Positions 6,052-12,458 of a DNA stretch of 12,573 bases are shown here, in pieces. Location: assembly GCA_012510625.1 (NCBI GenBank), contig JAAZHP010000153.1:1-12573 (forward strand), written 5' to 3'. The notes beneath the pieces are model-generated. The model was not told where the DNA came from, searched no databases, and worked only from the letters and a program-made list of their open reading frames with translations. The DNA comes from Bacillota bacterium. GTDB lineage: Bacteria; Bacillota; Dethiobacteria; DTU022. A program made the translations under genes and the position numbers. Position 1 is the first letter of the stretch. Every line of letters begins with the position of its first letter.

Positions 6052-6196
6052 GAGCCGACGCCTCCTGCAAATAATTTTTATGAATAACTTCTTTATTTTA
6101 TCTTGAATTCCTTTTTGTAAATTAAATAATTTATATGTTATTGTTAATAATGAAAAGCATATTGCAATATAAGCGGACTATATGGAACAGCATTTT

Positions 6197-6222
6197 GTCA
6201 TACTTAGCGCAGCGAAGGATCT
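6197..6222 (+). repeat. Dispersed GTCAT...GCGAAGGATCT repeat
   Basis: The stretch begins GTCATACTTAGCG and ends GCAGCGAAGGATCT. It resembles a short repeat seen in many bacterial genomes (GTCATTCTGAGCG...GAAGAATCT), with a few changes. A fragment in the opposite sense lies at 2130-2145 beside another repeat. The identification is from recalled motif similarity. Confidence 0.45.
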
Positions 6223-6250
6223 CAAAGGCGGGTGGCGCCATGCAACGGCA

Positions 6251-6277
6251 AGGGGCTGAACTTTTAGGACAGCCCCT
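6251..6277. repeat. AGGGGCTG/CAGCCCCT hairpin
   Basis: Perfect 8-bp arms (6251-6258 and 6270-6277) enclose the loop AACTTTTAGGA. The loop shares ACTTTTAGG with the GGGAC/GTCCC hairpin at 622-641, so both may belong to one degenerate family of intergenic hairpins. There is no T-tract to make it a terminator. Confidence 0.5.
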
Positions 6278-6410
6278 ACAATTGGAAAGTTTTAAATGAC
6301 TTTTGGAAATGCCGCTACAATCAAGGCCGGGCTCAGTAATCTCCTCCAGCCTCTGACCTCCCACTTCCGGTCTCCAATGTGGCCACTGGCGGTGATGGAA
6401 TCCCGTTTCA

Positions 6411-6435
6411 GGCGGGCATGGAAGCCCGCCCCTAC
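6411..6435 (-). repeat. GTAGGGGCGGGC palindromic repeat, copy 4, inverted
   Basis: Read on the minus strand the element starts GTAG at 6435 and has the usual GGGCGGGC arm and TTCCAT loop; the second arm is one base shorter (GCCCGCC). The TAG of its GTAG start is the stop codon of the thioredoxin gene. Beyond the hairpin it shares CGGGATTCC with copy 2 at 2153. Confidence 0.85.
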
Positions 6436-6755
6436 AGGTGGGGATTGATCCTGCCTGCCAGGGCCTCCCTGGAAATGGCCCCGGTAAGGCTTTCCACCAC
6501 TTCGCCCTCTTTAAAAAGAAGCATTGTGGGAATGCTCATGATCCCGAAACGCTCTGCCAATCCGGGATTTTCATCCACGTTTACCTTAAGTATTTTCAAC
6601 TGCCCATCGTACTCCGCGGCCAGCTCGTCCAGCACGGGCGCAAGCATCCGGCAGGGGCCGCACCAGGGAGCCCAAAAATCAACCAGAACCGGCAACTGCT
6701 CTTTTAACACCCGATCTTCAAATTCTGCTTCACTTATAGCCACAATCTCAGACAT
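6432..6755 (-). CDS. trxA: Thioredoxin
   Basis: The gene encodes 107 residues from the ATG complementary to 6753-6755, placed 7 bases after AGGAG. A TTG at 6773 would add six residues by reading through that ribosome binding site and is rejected. The protein is a classical thioredoxin: buried Asp26 in LVDFWAPWCGPC, active-site WCGPC (31-35), the cis-proline loop SIPT (Pro76), and the FKEGEVV strand-turn (81-87). It reduces disulfides of cytoplasmic proteins and is recycled by thioredoxin reductase, which is not in this window. The gene lies 52 bases after the polyprenyl synthase stop and may be co-transcribed; a TTGCAA/TATAGT pair 18 bases apart (6802-6773) is a possible but poorly placed promoter. 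The final codon and TAG stop overlap the start of a GTAGGGGCGGGC repeat, so the C-terminal end may have been altered by its insertion. Confidence 0.93.
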   Translation of the reverse strand: MSEIVAISEAEFEDRVLKEQLPVLVDFWAPWCGPCRMLAPVLDELAAEYDGQLKILKVNVDENPGLAERFGIMSIPTMLLFKEGEVVESLTGAISREALAGRINPHL

Positions 6756-6807
6756 CTTTTCACTCCTCTTCAACTATAAGGTATGGTTATTTCTTCTTGC
6801 AACCATT

Positions 6808-7842
6808 CTAAGATAATTTTACCCCCGGATCAACCGGCTGCCAGTCGTCCGGGCTTCCGGATAAGCGGCGGGTCAACGCCGCTGCAATATCGGCAAGCAT
6901 TTGCCGCTCCGGTCTCTCCGGCAAGTGCAGCAGCGCCTTTACAGCCTCGGCCTGTTTTTTCCGGGCGGCGGCAATAGCATAGTCGAGGGAGCCGTTTATT
7001 TTAACCGCTTCGCGAAGTATCCTCTGCAGCTCCCGGGGCGGCGCTGTATTGGCAGGCAGCATCCGGACCATCTTCAAATAATATTTCTGGGTTTCAAAAA
7101 GATGGATTAACGGCAGGGTGGTCCTTCCCTGCTCCAGGTCATTACCCACAGGCTTGCCCAGCCGATCAGGACAGCCCGTATAATCGAGAATATCGTCAAC
7201 AATTTGGAAGGCCTGCCCCAATTTCAAGCCGTAATGCCACAGGGCGCGGCGGCAGGGAGAAGAAGCCCCGGCAAGCCAGCCGCCGGCCTCGCAGCATGCG
7301 GCCATAAAGTGAGCTGTTTTATAGTAGTTGATCTGATAATATTGACGTTCGGTGAGCTCCCAGCAGTATCGCTGGTCCATCTGGTAGATCTCTCCCCGGC
7401 AGAGGTGTGCTACCGTACGCGCCAGCAGGAGCAGCAGATTTTTGTTGCTGCCGGGGCGGCTTAATAGAGCAAAGGCGCGGGCCAGCAGGAGATCGCCGGT
7501 GTGAGTGGCCCGGCCGGGGCCCCAGCTCAGGTGAAGGGTTTCCCGGCCCCTTCTGCTGGCTGCCTCATCTATAATGTCGTCGTGGATCAGGGATGCGGTA
7601 TGGATCAGCTCCACGGCGGCGGCGGATTCGAAAAGGAGATTACTTTTAAGCTTTTTACCGCAGCCCGCCAGGGCTGCGCAGGCCAGAAGCAGCCGGGGCC
7701 GCAGCATTTTGCCGCTGTTCTCCAGCAGCCGGCCAATTATCTCCCCCAGGCGATCCGGCGCCGGATAAAGAGCATTTCTGATGACCGTTTTAACCTCGGA
7801 GATTCCCGGAAAAGAGTCCGCTGAATCCGGCTTTCCGGTCAA
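6808..7842 (-). CDS. Trans-polyprenyl diphosphate synthase, medium/long-chain type
   Basis: The 344-residue protein shows the full set for E-type prenyltransferases: GKMLRPR (44-50), the first Asp-rich motif LIHDDIIDEAASRRG (85-99), a Lys-Thr pair (about 175-176), the second Asp-rich motif QIVDDILD (213-220) and GNDLEQGRTTLP (233-244). It condenses isopentenyl diphosphate with an allylic primer. The residues just before the first motif are small (HTAS), as in hepta- and octaprenyl synthases such as HepT, so a long product is likely. No HepS-type small subunit is visible. Products could feed menaquinone side chains or the YtpB-like enzyme nearby. I start at TTG 7842, which follows AGGAG by 9 bases; no earlier or better ATG exists. 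The N-terminus (MTGKPDSADSFPG) is polar and probably disordered. Stop TAG. Confidence 0.92.
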   Translation of the reverse strand: MTGKPDSADSFPGISEVKTVIRNALYPAPDRLGEIIGRLLENSGKMLRPRLLLACAALAGCGKKLKSNLLFESAAAVELIHTASLIHDDIIDEAASRRGRETLHLSWGPGRATHTGDLLLARAFALLSRPGSNKNLLLLLARTVAHLCRGEIYQMDQRYCWELTERQYYQINYYKTAHFMAACCEAGGWLAGASSPCRRALWHYGLKLGQAFQIVDDILDYTGCPDRLGKPVGNDLEQGRTTLPLIHLFETQKYYLKMVRMLPANTAPPRELQRILREAVKINGSLDYAIAAARKKQAEAVKALLHLPERPERQMLADIAAALTRRLSGSPDDWQPVDPGVKLS

Positions 7843-8041
7843 TGCTCTCTACTCCTCTCAGTTTTTGTACAGCAATATCTTATCTTTTCCCCCGCCTAGT
7901 ATTTAATACCTTGCGTTAGCAGCATGCCCTGCGGTTTAACCGCAAGCCGCAGTGTAATTATCAACAACGGAACCTTTGAGCCGGCCGGCCTGCCGGGTTC
8001 CGCACAGACCGGAAAAGGTGACAAAAGTTATCCGCGACATA
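7843..8041. other. Spacer upstream of the polyprenyl synthase gene
   Basis: No gene is seen. It contains a 15-base inverted repeat TGCGGTTTAACCGCA (7930-7944) and a GC-rich CCGGCCGGCC patch near 7981. AAAAGGTGACA (8013-8023) is repeated in direct orientation at 8045-8055 inside the adjacent terminator hairpin. Possible promoter boxes for the gene starting at 7842 are weak (TAAGAT near 7880). Confidence 0.35.
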
Positions 8042-8075
8042 TAAAAAAGGTGACAGGGAAATGTCCCCTGTCACC
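8042..8075 (-). terminator. Rho-independent terminator ending the methyltransferase operon
   Basis: On the minus strand GGTGACAGGG (8075-8066) pairs perfectly over 10 bp with CCCTGTCACC (8058-8049), with a 7-base loop, and runs straight into TTTTTT. It begins 18 bases after the stop of the last corrinoid gene. The GGTGACAGGGGAC stem also resembles a dispersed REP-type palindrome of anaerobic bacteria, so it may be a repeat recruited as a terminator. Confidence 0.85.
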
Positions 8076-8092
8076 TCCTGCTGCAGCGGCAG

Positions 8093-8725
8093 TTAAGCGA
8101 GAAGGCCCTTGACCAGCTCTACGGCCGAGCCTCCGTCGGGCGCATAGCCGTCGGCGCCAATCTCGACGGAGAAGTCTTCCGTCACCGGCGCGCCGCCGAT
8201 GATTACTTTCACCTGATCGCGCAGGCCTTCCTCTTTCAGGTAATCAATCGTCTCTTTCATCGCCAGCATTGTCGTGGTCAGCAATGCCGAGAGACCGACT
8301 ACTTGCGGATTATGTTCCTTGACCGCTTCGGCAAACTTCTCCGGCGGAATATCTACACCCAGGTTAACCACATCGTAGCCGCTGCTCTCGAGCATGATCG
8401 CCACAAGGTTCTTGCCAATGTCGTGCAGGTCGCCCTTAACCGTGCCGATGACCACCTTGCCCTCACTGGGCATTTCGAAATCGACCAGCTTCTCTTTCAC
8501 CAGCTCCATTCCCGCATGCATTGCCTTGGCTGACATCAGCACTTCGGGAACGAACATCTCTCCAGCCTTGAAGCGCGGTCCGACAACGTTCATGCCTGCA
8601 ACCAGACCCTGGTTGATGATCTCCAGGGGATCCATTCCGCTTTCCAGACAGGCCTTTGTCTCGGCAGCAGCTCCGGCAACGTTTCCTTCAATTACGCTGT
8701 TTTTAACTAATTCCAGATTGGCCAT
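8093..8725 (-). CDS. Methyl-accepting corrinoid protein (MttC/MtgC family), first copy
   Basis: The 210-residue protein has the two domains of methyltransferase corrinoid proteins. An N-terminal four-helix cap (about 1-85) contains the typical RFKAGEMFVPEVLMSAKAM. The C-terminal Rossmann-type B12 domain contains GDLHDIGKN (98-106, His101 being the lower cobalt ligand), SALLTTTM (146-153), GGAPV (177-181) and GADGYAPD (190-197). It carries a methyl group between a substrate-specific MttB-type enzyme and a downstream methyltransferase. The length is standard. It follows the MttB-like gene ending at 8798 by 72 bases and is the last gene of the operon. That gap contains a perfect TATAAT (8769-8764) without a good -35, so an internal promoter is possible. 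The ATG is preceded by AAAGGAGG at 11 bases, a strong site that suits a protein needed in excess. Stop TAA, then terminator. Confidence 0.94.
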   Translation of the reverse strand: MANLELVKNSVIEGNVAGAAAETKACLESGMDPLEIINQGLVAGMNVVGPRFKAGEMFVPEVLMSAKAMHAGMELVKEKLVDFEMPSEGKVVIGTVKGDLHDIGKNLVAIMLESSGYDVVNLGVDIPPEKFAEAVKEHNPQVVGLSALLTTTMLAMKETIDYLKEEGLRDQVKVIIGGAPVTEDFSVEIGADGYAPDGGSAVELVKGLLA

Positions 8726-8763
8726 GAAGATTAGCGCCTCCTTTTATTTATATGCTAAATCAT

Positions 8764-8769
8764 ATTATA
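8764..8769 (-). promoter_or_regulatory. Possible internal -10 box before the last corrinoid gene
   Basis: A perfect TATAAT lies on the minus strand about 39 bases before the corrinoid ATG at 8725. The hexamer 17 bases upstream (TCATCT) is a poor -35 match, and there is no extended TGn motif. An internal promoter would raise the corrinoid protein relative to its methyltransferase, but this is only a possibility. Confidence 0.22.
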
Positions 8770-8797
8770 AACCTCGTCATACATCAAGATGATCATT

Positions 8798-10279
8798 CTA
8801 CTTCGGCCCCAGCGGCAGGCTGTCAATCCCCAGCTCTTTCATGATCTTTAACGTAACCCGATCCAGCTCGTCGGCCCGCTCTTTATCCAGCGGCGCCGGC
8901 CGGTGATTGGCCAGGATGTCCTTGACCTTATCCTGCGCTTTTTCAAAGGCGCTCTTGGCTCCGTCTGCTTCCCAGTTTTTGCGGTCACGGCGTTCGATGA
9001 TTGACGAAGGGATGTAGGGCTCCTTCTTGAACCAGCTAAAAGTATGATCGGTGGAGAGATAATCCCCGCCGGGACCGAGTTCGCGGATCAGTTCAACCGC
9101 AAGAGTCTCCTCCGATGTTTCGATTCCGCGATCAAGGCGCAGCGCCATGCCGCAGATTTCGTTGTCGATAACCAGTTTCTCCAGGCTCACCGTGCTGACA
9201 AATTCCAGCCCGCCGACCCCCGAAATGACGTTGATCCCGGCCAGCTGCGCTACTATGCCGCTCATGCTGGTCTCCAGTCCGGCCTGGGTATCGATGATCA
9301 TGGAGTCGCTGAGGCAGGCGTAAGTATGGGTGGGCATGCCGTAGTATTTGCCCATCTGCGCATAGGCCGCCGCGATCATTGTCGCTTCAATGGCTGAAAG
9401 CGGGGTGGTGCCGGTGCGCATATCGAAGTGGACCGGCGCTCCGCCGTAAATTACCGGCGTGCCCGGATTGATTACCTGGGCCAGGACCACGCCGCTCAGC
9501 GTTTCAGCGGTATGGACCACAATCGATCCTGCCAGTGTGGCCGGCGTAGCCGCGCCCGGCATGGGCATGGAGACCGTCTCCAGAGGCAGGCCGTTGCGGG
9601 CGCAGTCAATGATATTCTGCGAGCTGATATGAGTCCACTTCAGCGGCGGGGAGGGGCAGATATCGAATACCGCCACCGGTTTTTCGCGCAGTTCATCGTA
9701 GCCGCCGACCACCGCCGCCAGCATGTCGCGCATATAGGGGACCCCGTGCACGCTGAAGCCGCCGGTAATCATGGCCTTGGGAGAGTTCTGCAGCATGATA
9801 TAGACGCGGTAACTGTCTCCAATCAGCTTGGGAACGTCGTAGAGAACGCAGGCGCTTGACTGCAGGGCTATATTATCCAGGGCGTCGTTAACCTTAGAGA
9901 TATTCGCCAGGTCCTGAGCCAGGGACTGACGCGCCGTCTTGCCGTCAGATTCCAGTATCTTGATGGGAGCGGAAACAGGATCAAAATGGACATTGTTACC
10001 GCTCAGGTCAGCCGCCAGCTCACCGTCCCTGGTATAGAGCTTTACGCCCGAAGGCGCTTTCTTGATGGCGTCAATAACCATCTCCGGCTTGAACTTGGCC
10101 ACTTTCCGGTCAAAATCAACATCCGCCCCATGGTCTTTCAGTATCTTCAGGGCTTCGTCCGATTCAAAACGGACTCCGGTAGTCTCGAGGATATAGAGCG
10201 CTTTTTCATGGATTAGCTTGATCTGCTCATCTGTAAGAAGCCTCAATTTTGGCTGCCCGTTAAAGGTAAACTTCTCCAT
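8798..10279 (-). CDS. MttB-superfamily methyltransferase, non-pyrrolysine, second gene of the operon
   Basis: The 493-residue protein belongs to the trimethylamine methyltransferase (MttB) superfamily; the length is typical. Seen in it are an N-terminal LTDEQIKLIHEKALYILETTGVRF helical segment, a conserved SMPMPGAATPATLAGSIVV (237-255), INPGTPVIYGGAP (270-282) and a C-terminal ELGPGGDYLSTDHT. The stretch ACLSDSMIIDTQAG (321-334) aligns with the segment that holds pyrrolysine in archaeal MttB, and Ile328 (ATC) takes the Pyl position, so there is no amber read-through. Known non-Pyl members (MtgB, MtpB, MtcB, MtyB) demethylate quaternary amines: glycine betaine, proline betaine, carnitine, gamma-butyrobetaine. 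The exact substrate here cannot be told. It should methylate the corrinoid protein encoded next to it. The ATG follows AAGGAGG by 8 bases. The upstream corrinoid gene ends 33 bases earlier. Stop TAG. Confidence 0.93.
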   Translation of the reverse strand: MEKFTFNGQPKLRLLTDEQIKLIHEKALYILETTGVRFESDEALKILKDHGADVDFDRKVAKFKPEMVIDAIKKAPSGVKLYTRDGELAADLSGNNVHFDPVSAPIKILESDGKTARQSLAQDLANISKVNDALDNIALQSSACVLYDVPKLIGDSYRVYIMLQNSPKAMITGGFSVHGVPYMRDMLAAVVGGYDELREKPVAVFDICPSPPLKWTHISSQNIIDCARNGLPLETVSMPMPGAATPATLAGSIVVHTAETLSGVVLAQVINPGTPVIYGGAPVHFDMRTGTTPLSAIEATMIAAAYAQMGKYYGMPTHTYACLSDSMIIDTQAGLETSMSGIVAQLAGINVISGVGGLEFVSTVSLEKLVIDNEICGMALRLDRGIETSEETLAVELIRELGPGGDYLSTDHTFSWFKKEPYIPSSIIERRDRKNWEADGAKSAFEKAQDKVKDILANHRPAPLDKERADELDRVTLKIMKELGIDSLPLGPK

Positions 10280-10312
10280 TAACCGATCCTCCTTCGAAGA
10301 TGTTTGTAATTG

Positions 10313-10963
10313 CTACTTGCCCACCAGCTGCCGGGCCACTTTTACCGCTTCGATGGCATTTTCGGCATAACCATCTGCCTTGATCTCGTAAGCCCACTGC
10401 TGGCTTACCGGGGCTCCGCCGACCAGCACTTTCACCCCGCTGCGCAGCCCCTCTTTTTCGAGAGCCTCGATAACGATCTTCTGCTCGGGCATGGTCGTGG
10501 TCAGCAGTGCAGAAAGCGCCAGGATATCGGCTTGCTGCTCTTTCACGCTGTTAATGAATTTATCGCAGGGCACGTTTACGCCAAGATTGGTCACTTCAAA
10601 TCCCGCTGCCATGAGCATGGATGCGACCATATCTTTCCCGATGTCATGAATATCATTATACATCGTCCCGATGACAACCTTGCCCAGGATTGACCGGGAC
10701 ATATCCCGCTGCTGCAGGGCGGGCTCCAGAACATTGAGCGCAGCTTTCATCGCTTCGGCGGCGGCGATCAGCTCTGGCAGGAAGATCTGCCCCTCCTCAA
10801 ATTTCGCCCCGACCTCATTAATGCCGGTAACATAGCCGTTCTCGATGGCTTCAAGGGGGTTGAGATCTGCCTCGAGCGCCTTGCGGGCCAGCTCTTCAGC
10901 AAGCTCGATCTCCCCATCCGACACCGCCTGTTTCATCTCGGCAAAAAGCTTCTCTTTTTCCAT
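10313..10963 (-). CDS. Methyl-accepting corrinoid protein (MttC/MtgC family), second copy
   Basis: This 216-residue corrinoid protein has the same layout as the one at 8093: helical cap domain with KFEEGQIFLPELIAAAEAMKA, then a B12 domain with NDIHDIGKD (103-111, His106 as lower ligand), SALLTTTM and GGAPVS. The two corrinoid proteins clearly differ in sequence, most of all in the N-terminal helices and the linker (LQQRDMSRSILGK here). They are therefore not a recent duplication and may serve different partners. It sits 28 bases after the first MttB-like gene and 33 bases before the second, so each methyltransferase gene is followed by its own corrinoid gene. The ATG has AAGGGGG about 12 bases upstream. 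The lower-axial-ligand motif is intact, so it should be active. Stop TAG. Confidence 0.93.
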   Translation of the reverse strand: MEKEKLFAEMKQAVSDGEIELAEELARKALEADLNPLEAIENGYVTGINEVGAKFEEGQIFLPELIAAAEAMKAALNVLEPALQQRDMSRSILGKVVIGTMYNDIHDIGKDMVASMLMAAGFEVTNLGVNVPCDKFINSVKEQQADILALSALLTTTMPEQKIVIEALEKEGLRSGVKVLVGGAPVSQQWAYEIKADGYAENAIEAVKVARQLVGK

Positions 10964-10991
10964 CTTGCTTATATCCCCCTTTCACATTTCT

Positions 10992-12458
10992 TTACCGGGA
11001 CAGCTCTACTTCGGCCGCCCGGATAATTCTGGCAAACTCTTCCTTGATCTTGGGATCAAGGGGCTCCACTTCATGGTTTTTAAGAATCCAGCGGGCCGCC
11101 TCGGTAGCCTCTTCAAAGGCGCCCTTCTTGCCGCTCTCCAGCCAGGCCCCGTAAGGCTTGCGGTCATAAACGGTGGGCCGCCAGATCCGGCCCATGTGCT
11201 TGCGGGTATGCTTTGCCGCCAGGTAGTTGCCGCCCGGGCCGACCTGCTTGATCAGATCTACAGCCAGCGTTTCATCGCTAACCTCGATCCCCTCGGCCAC
11301 CTTGGCGATCATGCTGTAGATTTCGGCATCCATGATCAGCCCCTGCAACGAGAAGATTTTCGAGCCGTTGAGGGTCCCGGCGCCGTTGAGGATTGCTGTT
11401 TTGGTCAGCACCGGCATCAACCCGGCAAAGCAGTTGTCCACCGCCGCCTGCCAGTCGGGCTCCTTGGCCCCAGTGGCGAAGGCGCCCATGGCCAGCGGGA
11501 TCTGGTAGAAATGGCAAATCTCGCTGAATGCCGCTGCCAGGAGAAAGTCTTCAGGACCGCCGCCGGTGTAACCGCCGGTCTGCAGGTCAATCGCCGTAGG
11601 AGCCGCCGCAAAGTAAACCGGCGTCCCCGGGTTGACCAGCTGCATTAAGACGAGCGGGCTGACTGCGTCGACAGTGGTGACCACCAGGTTGCCGGCGAGG
11701 GTGGCCGGCGCAGTGGCACAGGACATGGGCATGGGCATAAAGCCTGTGGGAATCCCCCATTCCGCGGCCATCATGGAAGCCTCCAGGCTGCCGCCATCCT
11801 GCCCCAGCGGGTCGGTGGCGCACTGCATGTAGGAGAACAGCGGGCGGCGGCGCAGCGCCTCTTTGCCGCCGGCGGCAACGGAGGCCATCTCCAGGGCAAA
11901 GCGGGCGATATCGCGCGAGATCACCGTCTCGGGCTGGATATGCATGGTCGTTCCGTCCATGCTCGCCTCAATCTCATGGAGCGGGCGGGTGACGGCGGGA
12001 ACGTCCTGGGCGCTTACAGGCGGGCCCCAGATGTAGGAGATTTCCGGCAAGAAGTCGGCCACCTTGCAGGCGTCGGTAATATCCTGTTTTCGCGAGCGGC
12101 GCAGCTCTCCGGTCTCGAGATCATAAAAATCAACTGCGCAGCCGTCGGTGGAAAGATAGGAGGTGTAACCGTCAATGAAGATATCATCTTTGGGATCCCG
12201 CCCGGCCAGCAAGAACTGGGCCGGCGCCTTGCGCAGCGCCTCCATCACCAGTGTGGCGGGCAGCTTGGCCACCATCGTCTCACGGTTTACCTCGCATCCG
12301 GCTTCCTCGAGAACATCGAGAGCCAGCTTTGAGGGAAATCGCACTCCCGTCTCTTCCATTACTTCGAGGGCCGCCTCGTGAATTAGCTGAATATCCCGGT
12401 CACTCAATACCCTGAATTCAAGCAGTGAACGAACCGGTTTAAACTTTCTTTTGATCAC
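10992..12458 (-). CDS. MttB-superfamily methyltransferase, non-pyrrolysine, first gene of the operon
   Basis: I start this gene at GTG 12458 (488 residues). AAGGAGG lies 8 bases before it, while the in-frame ATG at 12485 has no ribosome binding site. It has the MttB pattern: a first helical segment DRDIQLIHEAALEVMEETG, MPMPMSCATAPATLAGNLVV, LVNPGTPVYFAAAP and a C-terminal QVGPGGNYLAAKHTRKH. The Pyl-segment equivalent reads GAKEPDWQA, keeping the K-x-P-D of archaeal MttB, with Glu333 (codon GAG at 11460-11462) where pyrrolysine would be. It differs widely from the second MttB-like protein, so a different substrate or a consecutive demethylation step is plausible. The glycine-betaine and related demethylases are the nearest characterised group by type, but I cannot name the substrate. 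Its partner is most likely the corrinoid protein encoded 28 bases downstream. Stop TAA. Confidence 0.92.
   Translation of the reverse strand: MIKRKFKPVRSLLEFRVLSDRDIQLIHEAALEVMEETGVRFPSKLALDVLEEAGCEVNRETMVAKLPATLVMEALRKAPAQFLLAGRDPKDDIFIDGYTSYLSTDGCAVDFYDLETGELRRSRKQDITDACKVADFLPEISYIWGPPVSAQDVPAVTRPLHEIEASMDGTTMHIQPETVISRDIARFALEMASVAAGGKEALRRRPLFSYMQCATDPLGQDGGSLEASMMAAEWGIPTGFMPMPMSCATAPATLAGNLVVTTVDAVSPLVLMQLVNPGTPVYFAAAPTAIDLQTGGYTGGGPEDFLLAAAFSEICHFYQIPLAMGAFATGAKEPDWQAAVDNCFAGLMPVLTKTAILNGAGTLNGSKIFSLQGLIMDAEIYSMIAKVAEGIEVSDETLAVDLIKQVGPGGNYLAAKHTRKHMGRIWRPTVYDRKPYGAWLESGKKGAFEEATEAARWILKNHEVEPLDPKIKEEFARIIRAAEVELSR

Larger units (their letters stand above)
6052..6431. other. Spacer: AT-rich upstream zone plus repeat remnants
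   Basis: No credible gene occurs in these 380 bases. About 6060-6175 is strikingly AT-rich (runs such as AATAATTTTTATG and AAATAATTTATATG) against a GC-rich background and lies directly upstream of the thioesterase gene. It offers many loose -10/-35 matches, of which none stands out. Further right are a repeat-like stretch (6197-6222), an 8-bp hairpin (6251-6277) and the inverted GTAGGGGCGGGC repeat (6411-6435). The 77-codon minus-strand frame at 6131-6364 crosses these repeats and looks non-coding. Confidence 0.5.

Noticed and set aside
6131..6364. Minus-strand frame of 77 codons in the spacer before the thioesterase
   Set aside because: It crosses repeat-like sequences and the AT-rich zone, has no ribosome binding site, and its Cys-rich translation lacks protein-like pattern.
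9428..9859. Plus-strand frame of 143 codons opposite the second MttB-like gene
   Set aside because: Antisense shadow, Arg/His-rich translation, no start signal.
10845..11648. Plus-strand open frame of 267 codons opposite the first MttB-like and second corrinoid genes
   Set aside because: It is antisense to strongly supported genes, has low-complexity Arg/Gly/His-rich composition, no ribosome binding site and no family signature.
8798..12458. Amber-encoded pyrrolysine in the MttB-like genes
   Set aside because: Both frames are continuous from start to stop with sense codons (ATC and GAG) at the aligned Pyl position.
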